A stretch of DNA of 64,000 nt from Vibrio sinus (GTDB taxonomy: Bacteria > Pseudomonadota > Gammaproteobacteria > Enterobacterales > Vibrionaceae). The stretch is taken from the NCBI RefSeq assembly GCF_023634645.1, contig NZ_JAMKMR010000008.1, positions 124,001 to 188,000 on the forward strand, written 5' to 3'. Below are positions 14,903 to 26,137 of the stretch, one piece after another. Every line of letters begins with the position of its first letter. The first letter of the stretch is position 1. The notes beneath the pieces were generated by a model that was not told the DNA's origin, did no database searches, and worked only from the letters and a program-made list of their open reading frames with translations. The translations under genes were made by a program, and so were the position numbers.

Positions 14903-15916
14903 CTAAAAGTAATCACGGATTAGCACTTCCGCAATTTGCACCGCATTAGTGGCCGCGCCTTTTCTCACGTTATCAGCAACAACCCAGAGATTAACGCCAC
15001 TATGATGGCTAATGTCATTGCGAATACGACCGACAAGCACATGATCTTTGCCACCAGCATCTCGAACCTGAGTTGGGAAATCTTCACCATAAAAAACTTC
15101 AACACCGTCAAAGTTTTCAAGCAACTGTGTCACTTCTTCAGCATCAATCGGACTACGAGTTTCAATATGAACAGACTCAGCATGACCATAAAAAACAGGC
15201 ACTCGTACACACGTTGGGTTCACCATGATAGAAGCATCATTGAAGATTTTCTGGGTTTCCCAAACCATCTTCATTTCTTCTTTGGTATAGCCGTTGTCCA
15301 TAAACTTGTCGATTTGAGGAATGCAGTTAAACGCTATTTGTTGCGAAAAAGCTTCTGGCTCAGCAGGTTTACCATTGAGTAGCTTAGCCGTTTGACCCGC
15401 TAGCTCATCGATACCTGACTTGCCTGCGCCCGCGACCGATTGATAAGTAGATACGTTGATACGGTCAATGCCCACTGCATCATGAATAGGCTTTAGCGCC
15501 ACAAGCATTTGGATTGTTGAACAATTCGGGTTAGCAATGATATTTCGGTTACGAAACTCTGCAATCGCTTCTGGGTTTACCTCAGGCACGACCAGAGGAA
15601 CATCATACTCATAGCGGAAATGTGACGTGTTATCTATGACGACCACACCTTCATCAGCTGCGATAGGTGCCCACTTCTCAGACAAAGCGCCACCCGCAGA
15701 AAATAGCGCAATATGCGCTTGAGACCAGTCAAAGTCTTCTACGTTTTGTACTGCGACACTTTTGCCGTTAAAGCGATAGCTCTTACCTTCACTTCGTTCA
15801 CTCGCAAGCAGAAATAATTCACCGACCGGAAAATCTCTTTCCTGAAGCACTTCGATGAGTGTTTCTCCAACGGCACCTGTTGCACCTAAGATGGCAATAT
15901 TAAATTGTTGGCTCAT
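14903..15916 (-). CDS. asd: Aspartate-semialdehyde dehydrogenase (Asd, short gram-positive-like type)
   Basis: 337 residues from the ATG at 15916 ([18 protein letters not shown]), behind a GAGG. A longer in-frame start exists but would lie inside pdxB. The NADP-binding GATGAVGE motif is N-terminal and the catalytic cysteine is in NPNCSTIQM near residue 133, so this is an active enzyme rather than a Usg paralogue, which lacks the Cys. It reduces aspartyl phosphate to the semialdehyde for Lys, Met, Thr and diaminopimelate synthesis. Vibrio cholerae carries two Asd proteins; this resembles the 337-residue second form next to pdxB. Its ATG overlaps the pdxB TGA by 4 bases, so translation is probably coupled. 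Confidence 0.93.
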   Translation of the reverse strand: MSQQFNIAILGATGAVGETLIEVLQERDFPVGELFLLASERSEGKSYRFNGKSVAVQNVEDFDWSQAHIALFSAGGALSEKWAPIAADEGVVVIDNTSHFRYEYDVPLVVPEVNPEAIAEFRNRNIIANPNCSTIQMLVALKPIHDAVGIDRINVSTYQSVAGAGKSGIDELAGQTAKLLNGKPAEPEAFSQQIAFNCIPQIDKFMDNGYTKEEMKMVWETQKIFNDASIMVNPTCVRVPVFYGHAESVHIETRSPIDAEEVTQLLENFDGVEVFYGEDFPTQVRDAGGKDHVLVGRIRNDISHHSGVNLWVVADNVRKGAATNAVQIAEVLIRDYF

Positions 15917-17046
15917 TTGTCTACCTCTATTTGGAATCCCAGCTTTTGTAACGGAAGTAAGTTGCATTCTTCATTGCCTTGCAATGTCACCGCACCAAAT
16001 TCCCTGCGATCCCAGTAATTTTTTCTCATACTATCAAATGCACCCGGCTTATCTATTTCACGCCTAAAAAGTGCATCGTCCTTTCTCACATCGTAAATTA
16101 GCTGTGTCAGTTTGTGTAACGTATCTTCATCCCATGCTCTATCCAGTTTCACCTGTGGGACGGGAGCCGTAGGAAGTAAATCGTTCGCGCTAGCACTCAA
16201 ATCTTTACCAAGAAATTCACAAAAACGATTGAATATAATAGTGGTCCCACGAGCCTTACCTTCTAATCCATAACCTGCAATATGAGGTGTGGCGAAAGCC
16301 AACAAAGGCAAGAGCGTCATATCGACTTCTGGCTCGTGCTCAAAAACATCTAACGCTGCTGTAAAACCGTCATGTTTCTCCAATCTCTTTTTCAATGCCA
16401 AGTTGTCGACGACTGGACCACGAGCGGCATTGATTAAAATCTGATCGGCACGCAAGCTATTCAATTTCTCTTCATCAATAAGATGATGAGTCGGATGTTC
16501 ACCGTCTTTAGTCATAGGGACGTGCAAGGTAATGATATCTGATTGCTGCAATAGCGACTCAAGCTCGGTAAATTGTCGTGTATCGCCTGCCTGCTGTTTA
16601 GGTGGATCATTGAGCAGTACATTTAGTCCAAGGCCTGTCAAGCAGTCGTATAGATAACTGCCTACTTGCCCTGCGCCAATAATGCCCACCGTCTTATCAA
16701 ACACAGAAAAGCCCTGTTGTTGGGACAGTACCATCATCACGCTTAGCGCATACTCTGCCACCCCCACTTTGTTACAACCTGGAGCCGCGGTAAAATGTAC
16801 CCCTTTATCTCTCAGCAATGCTTGGTCAACGTGGTCCATTCCCGCCGTTGCTGTACCGACAAATTTCAACTTATTGGCTTTCTCCAATAGTACTCGATTC
16901 ACTTTCGTCACAGAGCGAATCATCAAGGCATCAATATCTATTAAATCGTCGCTAGTGAGTGAACGTCCGGGTTTTAGGATAACGTCGCCAAGCTGGCTAA
17001 AAAGCTGCTCCGCATAGGGCATATTTTCGTCGACTAGAATTTTCAT
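15913..17046 (-). CDS. pdxB: PdxB, erythronate-4-phosphate dehydrogenase
   Basis: 377 residues from the ATG at 17046 ([16 protein letters not shown]), the conserved PdxB start; an upstream in-frame ATG at 17142 would add 32 unconserved residues across the fabB terminator. It is a D-2-hydroxyacid dehydrogenase with the NAD-binding motif [13 protein letters not shown] near residue 118, catalytic Arg in NAARGPVVD, Glu in the [11 protein letters not shown] segment and His in ATPHIAGY. The C-terminal dimerisation domain is the PdxB-specific one. It makes 2-oxo-3-hydroxy-4-phosphobutanoate in pyridoxal phosphate synthesis. It overlaps asd by 4 bases. Confidence 0.97.
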   Translation of the reverse strand: MKILVDENMPYAEQLFSQLGDVILKPGRSLTSDDLIDIDALMIRSVTKVNRVLLEKANKLKFVGTATAGMDHVDQALLRDKGVHFTAAPGCNKVGVAEYALSVMMVLSQQQGFSVFDKTVGIIGAGQVGSYLYDCLTGLGLNVLLNDPPKQQAGDTRQFTELESLLQQSDIITLHVPMTKDGEHPTHHLIDEEKLNSLRADQILINAARGPVVDNLALKKRLEKHDGFTAALDVFEHEPEVDMTLLPLLAFATPHIAGYGLEGKARGTTIIFNRFCEFLGKDLSASANDLLPTAPVPQVKLDRAWDEDTLHKLTQLIYDVRKDDALFRREIDKPGAFDSMRKNYWDRREFGAVTLQGNEECNLLPLQKLGFQIEVDK

Positions 17047-17130
17047 TTCGGTGCTCAAAGAGTGGGAATAAAGGGATTGTGCTAAAAAGCGCTGGGCCTG
17101 TCGAGTAAAAGCTTGCCTATCATAACAACT

Positions 17131-17161
17131 AAAAATGCCCACCTTCAGAAGAAAGTGGGCA
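17131..17161 (-). terminator. Rho-independent terminator of fabB
   Basis: On the minus strand TGCCCAC and GTGGGCA form a perfect 7-base stem with a 12-base loop, followed by TTTTT. It lies about 55 bases after the fabB stop and upstream of pdxB. Confidence 0.88.
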
Positions 17162-17214
17162 TATACTCAGCTAGTTTGGCAAGCTTACAATCGCTTGTAT
17201 AAACTCAACCGTCC

Positions 17215-18426
17215 TTAACCTTTATATTTTTTAAGCACTAAGGTGGCGTTGGTCCCACCAAAACCAAAGCTATTTGACATGACAGTTGTCAATTCTTGTT
17301 CGCGAGTTTCCGTCACAATATCTAGACCAGCAGCGGCTTCATCTAGATTTTCGACATTAATACTTGGCGCGACAAAGTTATTGTCTAGCATCAAGGCAGT
17401 ATAAATCGCTTCGTGTACGCCAGCTGCGCCAAGAGCGTGCCCCGTCATCGCTTTAGTTGCTGAAATTGCAGGGCTGTTGTCGCCAAAGACTTCCTGAATC
17501 GCACCTAACTCTTTTACGTCACCTACTGGTGTTGATGTGCCATGAGTATTCACATAATCAACACCGTCAACATCTTGCATCGCCATCTTCATGCAGCGAA
17601 CGGCACCTTCACCAGAAGGTGCTACCATATCGTAACCGTCAGACGTCGCACCATAACCTACTATTTCGCCATAGATTTTGGCACCACGCGCCAAGGCGTG
17701 TTCCAGCTCTTCGACCACAACCATGCCGCCACCGCCAGAGATAACAAAACCATCACGATCTGCATCATAAGTACGTGAGGCTTTGTCTGGCGTGTCGTTG
17801 TATTTGGTTGATAGTGCACCCATCGCATCAAACATCATGGACATCGTCCAATCTAGCTCTTCCGCGCCACCGGCAAACACTACGTCTTGCTTGCCAAGTT
17901 GAATCAGCTCCATGGCGTGGCCGATACAGTGCGCGGATGTTGCACAGGCAGAACTCATTGAGTAGTTCACGCCGCGAATTTTAAATGGTGTCGCTAGACA
18001 TGCGGAAACCGTAGACGCCATCGTACGTGTCACCATGTATGGACCGACACGCTTAACACCTTTTTCTCTTAGGATATCAACCGCATTGACTTGGTTGATT
18101 GATGATGCACCGCCAGAGCCTGCAACCAGGCCAGTACGATCATTGGAAACTTGCTCTTCAGTTAGGCCTGAATCAGCGATAGCCTGTTCCATCGACAAAT
18201 ATGCAAACGCCGCCGCATCACCCATAAAACGCATTTTTTTGCGATCGATATGGTCAGCAGGATTCATTTTTAGGTCACCCCAAACTTGAGAGCGTAAACC
18301 ATTTTCTTTAAACTGCTCTGAAGCGTTAATGCCTGATTTACCTGCTTTTAGAGACGCTAAAACCTCTTCGACGTTGTTACCGATACTCGACACTATACCC
18401 ATACCGGTGATTACGACACGTTTCAT
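17215..18426 (-). CDS. fabB: FabB, beta-ketoacyl-ACP synthase I
   Basis: 403 residues. The N-terminus [18 protein letters not shown] and the active-site Cys in [10 protein letters not shown] (near residue 163), with His residues in [11 protein letters not shown] and TGHALGAAG, give the Cys-His-His triad of KAS I/II. It elongates saturated and, with FabA, unsaturated acyl-ACPs. Overall sequence is FabB-like rather than FabF-like. A weak FadR-like sequence lies about 50 bases upstream. It is a single-gene unit between divergent mnmC and its own terminator. Confidence 0.97.
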   Translation of the reverse strand: MKRVVITGMGIVSSIGNNVEEVLASLKAGKSGINASEQFKENGLRSQVWGDLKMNPADHIDRKKMRFMGDAAAFAYLSMEQAIADSGLTEEQVSNDRTGLVAGSGGASSINQVNAVDILREKGVKRVGPYMVTRTMASTVSACLATPFKIRGVNYSMSSACATSAHCIGHAMELIQLGKQDVVFAGGAEELDWTMSMMFDAMGALSTKYNDTPDKASRTYDADRDGFVISGGGGMVVVEELEHALARGAKIYGEIVGYGATSDGYDMVAPSGEGAVRCMKMAMQDVDGVDYVNTHGTSTPVGDVKELGAIQEVFGDNSPAISATKAMTGHALGAAGVHEAIYTALMLDNNFVAPSINVENLDEAAAGLDIVTETREQELTTVMSNSFGFGGTNATLVLKKYKG

Positions 18427-18666
18427 GTGACAATCCTATTATTCTAAATTCTGCTAAATGATAACGAAGAAGACCAACTCAAGTGGTCAGCTTTCCTATT
18501 AACTCGTATACTACCGATGCTCAGCACAGAATGCTATCCTGAACCTTATCGCCTTGAGTTATCTTTTTAGTAGAGGCCTACTCATTTCACCGAAACTCGC
18601 ACCTTCAGGTCGTTTGGGTATACAATCACACCTTATATCGCCTCTATCGACAAAACACAATTCATA

Positions 18667-20691
18667 ATGACGTCTATTCATAATGCCAAACTAGATTGGA
18701 ATGATTCTGGGACACCGGTCTCAGATGAGTTCGATGATGTTTACTTTTCTAATGTAAACGGTTTAGAAGAAACTCGATACGTCTTCTTGCAACAAAATCG
18801 CCTACCAGAGCGTTGGTCTCAAGGTAACCTACGTCGGTTTGTGATTGGCGAGACGGGTTTTGGAACCGGGCTAAACTTTCTTGCCGCTTGGCAAGCGTTT
18901 GATGCATTTCGTAACACAAACCCTTCAGCTCAAACTCAAGAGCTGCACTTTATCAGCTTTGAGAAATTCCCACTGAGTCAAGAGGACTTGAAAAAAGCGC
19001 ATGAAATGTGGCCAGAGCTTAGTTCGTATGCGAAAAAGCTGCATGATTGCTACCCACTGGCCATTCCAGAATGTCATCGTCTTATTTTTGACGACGGCGC
19101 GGTAACACTGGATCTGTGGTTTGGTGATATTAAAGATTGCATGCCAATGGTACCAACATTAGAAAACGGCGTTGTTGATGCGTGGTTTTTAGATGGATTC
19201 GCGCCAAGTAAGAACCCTGAAATGTGGAATCAAGCCTTATTTAATAATATGGCCAGACTGGCCAAACCGAATGGCACCTGTGCAACCTTCACCGCCGCTG
19301 GCTTTGTTCGCCGCGGCCTGATAGATGCGGGCTTTTCTATGAAAAAAGTCAAAGGGTTTGGTACCAAACGAGAAATGATAGCAGGCGAAATTAACCAACC
19401 TTCGCAAACTCGAACCATTCGCCCACAATTTCATCGCGCCAAAGTCGACAATGTAAAAGACGTTGCCATTATAGGAGGTGGCATTGCCAGTGCTACCTTA
19501 GCCAAAGCGCTCAGTCGAAGAGGAATACATGTCACTCTTTATTGTTCGGATTCAGAGCCCGCTTTGGGTGCCTCTGGCAACAAACAAGGTGCTATTTATC
19601 CGTTATTAAATGAGTCTCACACAGGCGTAGCTCGGGTGTTCGCGCCTGGTATGTTATTCGCAAAACAGTTTGTTAATCAATGTGCACACCAGTTGCCATT
19701 TGATTATGACTGGTGTGGTGTGACTCAATTGATGTGGGATGAGAAAAGCAGACAAAAACTCAGCAAAGTTGCTGACTGTCAATTACCTGAAGCCTTTGTC
19801 CGCAAGCTATCGGCCGAAGAGACCAACTCAGCAGTGGGTTTACCTGTTAATATGGAAAGCCTTCACTTTCCCCAGGGCGGATGGCTATGTCCGGCCGAAT
19901 TTACGCGTAATCTTATCCATTCTCTCACTGAAAGTGGTTGTCTTTCTGTGCATTGGAACACCCATATAGAGACATTGAACTGGCATAGTGACCAACAATC
20001 TTGGTCACTCGAAGCGGATGGAAAGCATTTCCAACATCAGGCGGTGGTGATTGCCAATGGACATCAATTTGACACCTTTGAGCAAACACGATTTCTGCCA
20101 CTTGGCAAAGTCAAAGGCCAAGTGAGTCATATTCCATCCACAAAGACTCTATCGCAACTAAAATCTGTGTTGTGCTACGACGGTTATATGACGCCACGCA
20201 ACCCTACATCGAATCAACATTGCATCGGTGCTAGCTACGACAGAACCCATATCGATCAACTATTTGACCCTCAAGCTCAACTGGACAACGCCGATAAACT
20301 GATGGCTTGTTTGCCTGATCAAAGCTGGCCAAAAGAAGTGGATATTTCTGATAATGAATCGAGGCAAGGAATACGCTGCGTGAGCCGTGATCATTTGCCT
20401 TTCGTCGGCAATGTGGGTGATTTCGAACATATCGTCAAATATTTTGAGGCGGATGGCGAAGCGTCGAAGTCAGGTGCAACTCTGCCACAATATACCAATC
20501 TGTTTTGCCTACTAGGACTTGGCTCAAGAGGGCTTAGCTCTTCACCACTCATGGCAGAAGTGCTTGCCTCACAAATCTGCGGTAACCCACTGCCACTTCC
20601 AGCAGACGTATTAGAAAGCATTCACCCAAGTAAAATGTGGATACGAAAACTAATGAAGGGCAAACCCATTCGAAAGTCTTTAAGTCATTGA
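18667..20691 (+). CDS. mnmC: MnmC, bifunctional tRNA 5-methylaminomethyl-2-thiouridine synthesis protein
   Basis: 674 residues, the normal length of the fused enzyme. The N-terminal methyltransferase (about 1-245) shows [12 protein letters not shown] and [12 protein letters not shown]. The C-terminal FAD oxidoreductase (about 255-674) starts with [17 protein letters not shown] and later has [12 protein letters not shown]. The FAD domain converts cmnm5 to nm5 and the methyltransferase then makes mnm5 at the wobble uridine of several tRNAs. It is divergent from fabB, as in E. coli. Confidence 0.97.
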   Translation: MTSIHNAKLDWNDSGTPVSDEFDDVYFSNVNGLEETRYVFLQQNRLPERWSQGNLRRFVIGETGFGTGLNFLAAWQAFDAFRNTNPSAQTQELHFISFEKFPLSQEDLKKAHEMWPELSSYAKKLHDCYPLAIPECHRLIFDDGAVTLDLWFGDIKDCMPMVPTLENGVVDAWFLDGFAPSKNPEMWNQALFNNMARLAKPNGTCATFTAAGFVRRGLIDAGFSMKKVKGFGTKREMIAGEINQPSQTRTIRPQFHRAKVDNVKDVAIIGGGIASATLAKALSRRGIHVTLYCSDSEPALGASGNKQGAIYPLLNESHTGVARVFAPGMLFAKQFVNQCAHQLPFDYDWCGVTQLMWDEKSRQKLSKVADCQLPEAFVRKLSAEETNSAVGLPVNMESLHFPQGGWLCPAEFTRNLIHSLTESGCLSVHWNTHIETLNWHSDQQSWSLEADGKHFQHQAVVIANGHQFDTFEQTRFLPLGKVKGQVSHIPSTKTLSQLKSVLCYDGYMTPRNPTSNQHCIGASYDRTHIDQLFDPQAQLDNADKLMACLPDQSWPKEVDISDNESRQGIRCVSRDHLPFVGNVGDFEHIVKYFEADGEASKSGATLPQYTNLFCLLGLGSRGLSSSPLMAEVLASQICGNPLPLPADVLESIHPSKMWIRKLMKGKPIRKSLSH

Positions 20692-20698
20692 AAATAAC

Positions 20699-20722
20699 AA
20701 CGCCAGCGATTGCGCTGGCGTT
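20699..20722. terminator. Bidirectional hairpin between mnmC and the FMN reductase
   Basis: A perfect 10-base stem, AACGCCAGCG / CGCTGGCGTT, with loop ATTG lies between two convergent genes. The flanks are A/T-rich but lack a long T-run, so it is likely a modest terminator for both directions. Confidence 0.6.
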
Positions 20723-20755
20723 GAAATAGTTAAGTTTTAGCGAATCAATCTAATT

Positions 20756-21280
20756 CTAAGCAATCAAGTTAGTCGCTTGTTTCACTTTCTCACGGATTTC
20801 TTCGTTAGTGATTTCGCCTTGCTCAAAGTCGTAGTTGTCATAAAAACTAGGAACAGAAACAGACGCTTTCACCTGTGCACCAAAATAAGGTGCGGACTGA
20901 GCCGCTGCTGACAACACAGATTGTGCTCCGCCTGGACCTGGAGATGTCGCTAGAAAGATAGCTGGCTTATCATTGAAAACATTTCTTTCGATTCTGGTCG
21001 CCCAGTCGAACAGGTTCTTGTAAGCGGCTGGGTGGTGACCATTATGCTCTGCATGCGAGATGACAAACACATCTGCAGATGATAAATCATCTAAAAAGCT
21101 TTTAGCACCTTCAGCTTGACCGATCTCTTTTTCTAAGTCTTCACTGAACATAGGAACGTTATACTTGTTCAAATCAAGAACAGTAACTTCAGCTCCTTCG
21201 ATTAAGTTAGCTGCATAACTAGCTAAAGTTTTGTTGATAGATGTTGAACTGGTACTGGTTCCAAATGCGACGACTTTCAT
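20756..21280 (-). CDS. NADPH-dependent FMN reductase family protein
   Basis: 174 residues from the ATG at 21280 (MKVVAFGTSTSSTSINKTLA) behind AGGAG; an upstream ATG at 21298 adds only six residues. This is a flavodoxin-fold NAD(P)H:FMN/quinone reductase: the phosphate-binding loop GTSTSSTSIN is N-terminal, the SPGPGGA flavin loop is near residue 113, and HNGHHPAAYKNLFDW is the second flavin segment. It would be a cytoplasmic flavin or quinone reductase; the physiological substrate cannot be told. It is transcribed towards mnmC. Confidence 0.85.
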   Translation of the reverse strand: MKVVAFGTSTSSTSINKTLASYAANLIEGAEVTVLDLNKYNVPMFSEDLEKEIGQAEGAKSFLDDLSSADVFVISHAEHNGHHPAAYKNLFDWATRIERNVFNDKPAIFLATSPGPGGAQSVLSAAAQSAPYFGAQVKASVSVPSFYDNYDFEQGEITNEEIREKVKQATNLIA

Positions 21281-21397
21281 GATGTTACTCCTACACACTG
21301 ATTATTTGCTTGTTAGAATAGCAAAATCATAACACGCGACAATCAAAGAAATTCCACAATCATGTTCAATAATTTCGAACAATTAGCTTTCAGCGAG

Positions 21398-21661
21398 CTA
21401 AACTTGACTTGCCAGTTCCTGCCAAAGATCATGTACGATTTGCTGATCGGCAGGCGTAAGCTCGCTTCGGGCACCTTCTAAGCTTTGCACGATACGGAGT
21501 TTTAGCTCATCCAAATCCCCGATGCCTTCTTCTTCACAGGTAGCAGCCGACAGCGAAATATGCCCTCTTAGGTAGCCCCCAGCAAATAACTCATCGTCTG
21601 AGGCACTGTCTATTCTTGCATCAATTAAATCTAATAATTTTTCTTCGAACTCAATGATCAT
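21398..21661 (-). CDS. yfcL: YfcL family protein
   Basis: 87 residues, rich in acidic residues (LDLIDARIDSASDDELFAGGYLRGHISL). It matches the small YfcL family that sits beside mnmC and epmC in E. coli and many relatives. No biochemical function is established. It follows epmC by 8 bases and is probably co-translated with it. Confidence 0.85.
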   Translation of the reverse strand: MIIEFEEKLLDLIDARIDSASDDELFAGGYLRGHISLSAATCEEEGIGDLDELKLRIVQSLEGARSELTPADQQIVHDLWQELASQV

Positions 21662-21669
21662 GTGGACTC

Positions 21670-22203
21670 TTATTCACTTACTTTAAAATTGTTGATGGTC
21701 AGATTCGGGACTGAGTAAAACTGCCTCAAGGCATCAGACAGCATCTGAACTCTTGTCGGTAAACCCGCTTTAAGTATCTTTAAAACTTCCTGATGTACTT
21801 TATGCATAAAAGACACTCGGTCAGGCTCAAATTCGCCATGTAAATTATCGCAACTGACGTTAAATTGAAATCCAGCACTTTGGGATAATATCCATTCATA
21901 GGCCTGAGGACGAATTTCAACCTGTTCAAACTGTCGCTGTTTTGCTTCATCTCGCCCATCTGGCTCATACCAATAACCAAAGTCTTCTAATAGCCTTCTT
22001 TGCGGTCCAGCGACACACCAGTGTGATATTTCATGGAGAGCCGATGCATAAAACCCACGTGCAAACACGATTCGATGATAAGGCGTTGCTTCATCGGCCG
22101 GTAAATAAACGGGCTCTTCGCCACCGAGCTCCAGCTTGGTATTGTATTGGCCAAAAAACGTATCGTTAAAAAGCGCGATGAGGTCTTGATATTGGTGAAT
22201 CAT
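21670..22203 (-). CDS. epmC: EpmC, elongation factor P hydroxylase
   Basis: 177 residues from the ATG at 22203 (MIHQYQDLIALFN), which aligns with the start of E. coli YfcM; a TTG at 22230 could add nine residues. The conserved HEISHWC motif (metal ligands) is near residue 58, with GYWYEPDGRD and FNVSCDNLHGEFEPDRV further on. EpmC hydroxylates the beta-lysylated lysine of EF-P, the last step of the modification that lets EF-P relieve ribosome stalling at polyproline. It heads a two-gene unit with yfcL. Confidence 0.93.
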   Translation of the reverse strand: MIHQYQDLIALFNDTFFGQYNTKLELGGEEPVYLPADEATPYHRIVFARGFYASALHEISHWCVAGPQRRLLEDFGYWYEPDGRDEAKQRQFEQVEIRPQAYEWILSQSAGFQFNVSCDNLHGEFEPDRVSFMHKVHQEVLKILKAGLPTRVQMLSDALRQFYSVPNLTINNFKVSE

Positions 22204-22435
22204 AGTCGTGTCAGTTACCTTTTCCGGCAAGTATTCTCTCTTTTTTCTCCCATTAGGTAAACCTATATGCTCAAGCCTCAGCGAGATACCGCTATTGATT
22301 AGCTATTCTTATGCGAAATTGGCCTTTTCCCTTATAAAATATCATTCGTCAAATACACCATTAGCGAATACACTCTCGCTTCATTTTTTATACCTTATTA
22401 CCTCCAGGTAAACCTTTCACTGTGGGGAAGCCAAT

Positions 22436-23059
22436 ATGCTTTTGAGTATTTTATATATTATTGGAATTACGGCAGAAGCCATGACTGGTGCTTTAAATGC
22501 AGGCCAGAAAAAAATGGATTGGTTTGGCGTTATGTTAGTAGCCAGTGTCACTGCGATTGGTGGAGGCACAGCTCGTGACATCCTCTTAGGACACTTTCCT
22601 GTGTCATGGGTTGCGCACCCGGAATATCTCGCTATCACCTGTGTGGCAGGTATTACCACGACTGTGCTGGCAAAGTGGGTCATCAAAATGAAAGGGCTAT
22701 TTCTTAGGCTTGATGCGTTAGGCTTGGTGGTATTTAGTATTATCGGAACCAAAGTCGCCATGACCACGGGCCATCCAGTGCTCATTTGTTTGGTATCAGC
22801 GGTGGTCACTGGTGTATTCGGTGGCTTACTAAGAGACTTAATTTGCAGACGCACTCCTTTGATTTTGCATAAGGAATTGTACGCTTCGGTGGCTTTTTTA
22901 TCCTCTGGGCTCTATATGGGCTTACTGGCTTTAAATGTTGCAGATGTCTACGCCACGATAGTAACACTGGTTATTGGCTACACCGTTAGAATGTCTGCGC
23001 TTAATTTTCACTGGCGCCTACCCACTTTCCACCTCGATGTGGAAGAATCCCTACATTAA
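22436..23059 (+). CDS. TRIC-type (UPF0126) cation channel family membrane protein
   Basis: 207 residues with about seven hydrophobic segments in two similar halves. Each half carries the TRIC signature: AIGGGTARDILLG near residue 40 and GVFGGLLRDLICRR near residue 127. Prokaryotic TRIC proteins form trimeric potassium-permeable channels; E. coli YicG of the same family has been reported to carry glycine, so the substrate is uncertain. It sits between divergent epmC and convergent aroC, the yfcA-like position in related genomes. Confidence 0.85.
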   Translation: MLLSILYIIGITAEAMTGALNAGQKKMDWFGVMLVASVTAIGGGTARDILLGHFPVSWVAHPEYLAITCVAGITTTVLAKWVIKMKGLFLRLDALGLVVFSIIGTKVAMTTGHPVLICLVSAVVTGVFGGLLRDLICRRTPLILHKELYASVAFLSSGLYMGLLALNVADVYATIVTLVIGYTVRMSALNFHWRLPTFHLDVEESLH

Positions 23060-23090
23060 AAACAAGCCCTTGACGCATATCAAGGGCTTG
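23058..23090. terminator. Terminator between the TRIC gene and aroC
   Basis: A perfect 11-base stem, CAAGCCCTTGA / TCAAGGGCTTG, with a 6-base loop. On the minus strand it runs into TTTTT, so it terminates aroC; read on the plus strand it follows the TRIC stop codon closely and may act in both directions. Confidence 0.85.
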
Positions 23091-23118
23091 TACTCATTTC
23101 AACGGTTTTCTGTACCAA

Positions 23119-24204
23119 TCAAATTTTTGGCGTCTCGGTTACAACACCATGGTTTTGTCCACGATGACGCAATAGATGATCCAATAGCACAATGGCTAAC
23201 ATGGCTTCTGCAATAGGTACGGCTCGAATCCCAACACATGGGTCATGACGCCCTTTGGTCACTACCTGAGTCGGCTCACCCGTTTTATCAATCGTTTCAC
23301 CAGGTACGGTGATACTGGATGTTGGTTTCAATGCAAGATTAGCAACGATATCTTGCCCAGTTGAAATGCCGCCTAAAATGCCGCCAGCGTGATTACTCGC
23401 AAAGCCAGAAGGCGTGAGTGGATCGCGGTGGTCACTGCCTTTTTGTGAAACCACATCAAACCCGTCTCCGATTTCAACCCCTTTTACCGCGTTGATGCTC
23501 ATCAGTGCATGAGCAATATCAGCATCCAATCGGTCGAAAATAGGCTCACCTAAACCAACAGGCACATTAGTTGCGACCACTTGCAGCTTGGCACCAATCG
23601 AATCGCCTTGTTTTTTAAGATCGCGAATCAATTGATCAAGATCGTCGACTTTATCCACATCGGGGCAGAAGAATGCGTTATTTTCGATCTCTTGCCAGTC
23701 TACTTTCTCAATAGATACATCGCCCATTTGCGACAAATACGCACGGATTTCAACATCGAATTCTTGCTTAAGATATTTCTTAGCAATCGCGCCCGCTGCT
23801 ACTCGCATTGCGGTTTCACGCGCCGAAGATCGACCACCGCCACGATAGTCCCTTACGCCGTATTTTTGGTGATAAGTATAATCAGCATGGCCTGGACGAA
23901 ACTTATCTTTGATTTCAGAGTAATCTTTCGAGCGTTGATCCGTATTTTCAATCAAAAGGCCAATCGAAGTACCCGTTGTAACCCCTTCAAATACCCCAGA
24001 TAAAATTTTCACTTCATCTGGCTCACGGCGTTGAGTGGTGTATCTTGAGGTGCCAGGTCGGCGACGATCGAGGTCTTTTTGCAGATCTGCTTCGGTAATA
24101 CTCAGTCCTGGAGGACAGCCATCTACAATACATCCAAGTGCGATTCCGTGGCTCTCACCAAATGTCGTCACTCGAAAATGTTGTCCGATACTATTTCCTG
24201 CCAT
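23119..24204 (-). CDS. aroC: AroC, chorismate synthase
   Basis: 361 residues. The three family signatures are present: [18 protein letters not shown] near residue 15, RPGHADYTY with GGRSSARET near 105-135, and the C-terminal RHDPC segment. It forms chorismate from 5-enolpyruvylshikimate 3-phosphate using reduced FMN. It lies downstream of prmB as in E. coli, but a terminator-like hairpin between the two suggests it also has its own promoter. Confidence 0.98.
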   Translation of the reverse strand: MAGNSIGQHFRVTTFGESHGIALGCIVDGCPPGLSITEADLQKDLDRRRPGTSRYTTQRREPDEVKILSGVFEGVTTGTSIGLLIENTDQRSKDYSEIKDKFRPGHADYTYHQKYGVRDYRGGGRSSARETAMRVAAGAIAKKYLKQEFDVEIRAYLSQMGDVSIEKVDWQEIENNAFFCPDVDKVDDLDQLIRDLKKQGDSIGAKLQVVATNVPVGLGEPIFDRLDADIAHALMSINAVKGVEIGDGFDVVSQKGSDHRDPLTPSGFASNHAGGILGGISTGQDIVANLALKPTSSITVPGETIDKTGEPTQVVTKGRHDPCVGIRAVPIAEAMLAIVLLDHLLRHRGQNHGVVTETPKI

Positions 24205-24360
24205 TATGTCCTCTGTTACATATTCTCCTGAATTAAGTGAATTCAGAGTGTCTGTTTTCTATTCTTCGTGCCCACATAGTGGCGTTATTAACATTTGATG
24301 TAAAGCGTTTATGCACAAGTCAGGCAAAGGTGGGGGAGAAAGGCTTCGTTCGCCAGTACG

Positions 24361-24390
24361 AAAAACGCCAAGTCATCGATAACTTGGCGT
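24361..24390 (-). terminator. Rho-independent terminator of prmB
   Basis: On the minus strand ACGCCAAGT and ACTTGGCGT form a 9-base stem with an 8-base loop, followed by TTTT. It lies 40 bases after the prmB stop and 157 bases before aroC. Confidence 0.8.
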
Positions 24391-24430
24391 TCATTATTAG
24401 GATGTTGACCTTTTGAAAGTTTTGTTACGA

Positions 24431-25363
24431 TCAGTCTTTGTAAAGTGAGAACTCTTCTGCGTGCTCTAGAAGCTGATCACGAGTTAGCATGAAGACGCCG
24501 TGTCCACCATTTTCAAACTCTAACCAAGTAAATGGGATATGTGGATATTGCTCCATCATATGAACCATAGAATTACCCACCTCACAAATTAAAATGCCTT
24601 TGTCTGTGAGGTAGTTCGGCGCATTAGCAAGCATTCGACGAACAATTTTCAATCCATCAGTGCCTGCGGCAAGGCCAAGTTCTGGCTCATGAGTGAACTC
24701 GTCAGGCAAGCTGTTCATGTCCTCTTCATCCACATATGGTGGATTCGACACAATCAAGTTGTATTTTTCTACTGGTAGATCACGGAACAAGTCAGAACGA
24801 ATTGGGAACACTTGCTGTTCCATACCATGGTCTTGAATATTTTGCTCGGCCACTTGCAACGCATCAGCAGAAATATCGATAGCATCCACTTCCGCATTCT
24901 GGAAAGCGTGCGCACAAGCGATGGCAATGCATCCGCTGCCCGTACACATATCCATGATACGAACAGGCTCTTCAACAAGCCAAGGTTGAAATTGTGCTTC
25001 AATCAACTCGCCAATAGGAGAGCGTGGCACCAATACTCGCTCATCAACAAAAAATTCTAAGCCACAAAACCACGCTTTGTTCGTCAGATAAGCCGTAGGC
25101 GTGCGATCGTTAATGCGCTCGATGACACGCTCGACAATGCGCAGCCGTTCACTGCTGGTTAAGCGTGAATTCATGACATGCGTTGGCACGTCAATGGGTA
25201 AGTACAATGTGGGCAAAATTAACTGAATGGCTTCGTCCCAAGCGTTATCTGTACCGTGTCCATAAAATAAATTCGCCGCATTAAAACGACTTACCGTCCA
25301 ACGAACCATATCCTGAAGCGTGTGTAATTCCGATACCGCTTCTTCTATAAAAATCTTATCCAA
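24431..25363 (-). CDS. prmB: PrmB, 50S ribosomal protein uL3 glutamine methyltransferase
   Basis: 310 residues. The SAM-binding motif is [15 protein letters not shown] (near residue 137) and the catalytic Gln-methyltransferase motif is [13 protein letters not shown] near 205. The long N-terminal helical domain and the [13 protein letters not shown] segment fit PrmB rather than PrmC. It methylates a glutamine of ribosomal protein L3. It is divergent from smrB with 59 bases between them. Confidence 0.95.
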   Translation of the reverse strand: MDKIFIEEAVSELHTLQDMVRWTVSRFNAANLFYGHGTDNAWDEAIQLILPTLYLPIDVPTHVMNSRLTSSERLRIVERVIERINDRTPTAYLTNKAWFCGLEFFVDERVLVPRSPIGELIEAQFQPWLVEEPVRIMDMCTGSGCIAIACAHAFQNAEVDAIDISADALQVAEQNIQDHGMEQQVFPIRSDLFRDLPVEKYNLIVSNPPYVDEEDMNSLPDEFTHEPELGLAAGTDGLKIVRRMLANAPNYLTDKGILICEVGNSMVHMMEQYPHIPFTWLEFENGGHGVFMLTRDQLLEHAEEFSLYKD

Positions 25364-25422
25364 ATTTTCCTCCCAAAAGCGCTACAATACTGTTAATTCG
25401 ATCTCTTATTAATTTTATCCTT

Positions 25423-25950
25423 ATGAGCCAAAACGACAACGATAACGACGACTTCGACTTGTTTAGAGACGCAGTAAAGGGCGTAAAAAAGTTGCGTCAG
25501 GATACCATAATCCAGCAACCAAAAAAAAATGTTAAACAAAATCAGGCAATCAAATCGGCGAGAGAAGCCAGTGATAGCGAGTTTTATTTCTCCGACGAGT
25601 TTGTTCCCTTACTCAATGAAGAGGGGCCAACACGATATGCCAGAGATGATGTTTCCCACTACGAAGTCAAGCGCTTACGCCGCGGAGTATATGTACCGGA
25701 TGTATTTTTAGACATGCACGGCATGACACAAAAAGAAGCCAAAAAAGAGCTAGGGGCGATGATCGCTTATTGCGTGAAAAATGATGTGCATTGCGCATGC
25801 GTCCAACATGGTATAGGTAAACATATTCTTAAACAAAAAGCACCATTGTGGCTCGCCCAACACCCAGACGTGATGGCATTTCACCAAGCGCCGCTAGAGT
25901 TTGGAGGAGATGGCGCGTTGCTGGTTTTGCTGTCAATCCCTGAAAAATAG
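25423..25950 (+). CDS. smrB: SmrB, ribosome rescue endonuclease
   Basis: 175 residues. The N-terminal half is charged and probably extended; the Smr domain covers about residues 95-172, with the LDMHGMTQKEAKKEL motif and the HGIGKHILK loop. In E. coli SmrB is recruited to collided ribosomes and cuts the mRNA between them. The DxH-type motif (LDMHG) is intact. It is divergent from prmB, as is usual. Confidence 0.94.
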   Translation: MSQNDNDNDDFDLFRDAVKGVKKLRQDTIIQQPKKNVKQNQAIKSAREASDSEFYFSDEFVPLLNEEGPTRYARDDVSHYEVKRLRRGVYVPDVFLDMHGMTQKEAKKELGAMIAYCVKNDVHCACVQHGIGKHILKQKAPLWLAQHPDVMAFHQAPLEFGGDGALLVLLSIPEK

Positions 25951-25962
25951 TCCGCTCACTTA

Positions 25963-25996
25963 GCGCCCGAATTTGCCTGAATAACGGGCGCGTTTT
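25963..25996 (+). terminator. Rho-independent terminator of smrB
   Basis: GCGCCCG and CGGGCGC form a 7-base GC-rich stem with a 15-base loop, followed by GTTTT, starting 12 bases after the smrB stop. Confidence 0.82.
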
Positions 25997-26137
25997 AGCA
26001 AAAACTTTATATTTTCTTTATATCTTCACCTCAGGAATTTACTCCTACTTTACATTCTCCTTGTTACCCTACCTGCCGATAATCATGTTATGAGGTAATG
26101 TGCCGACCATTAAGTTAAGGCACAGATTTGGCATACA

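Noticed and set aside
22417..22854. 145-codon frame antisense to the TRIC gene
   Set aside because: It lies opposite a clear membrane protein gene with an RBS and conserved motifs.
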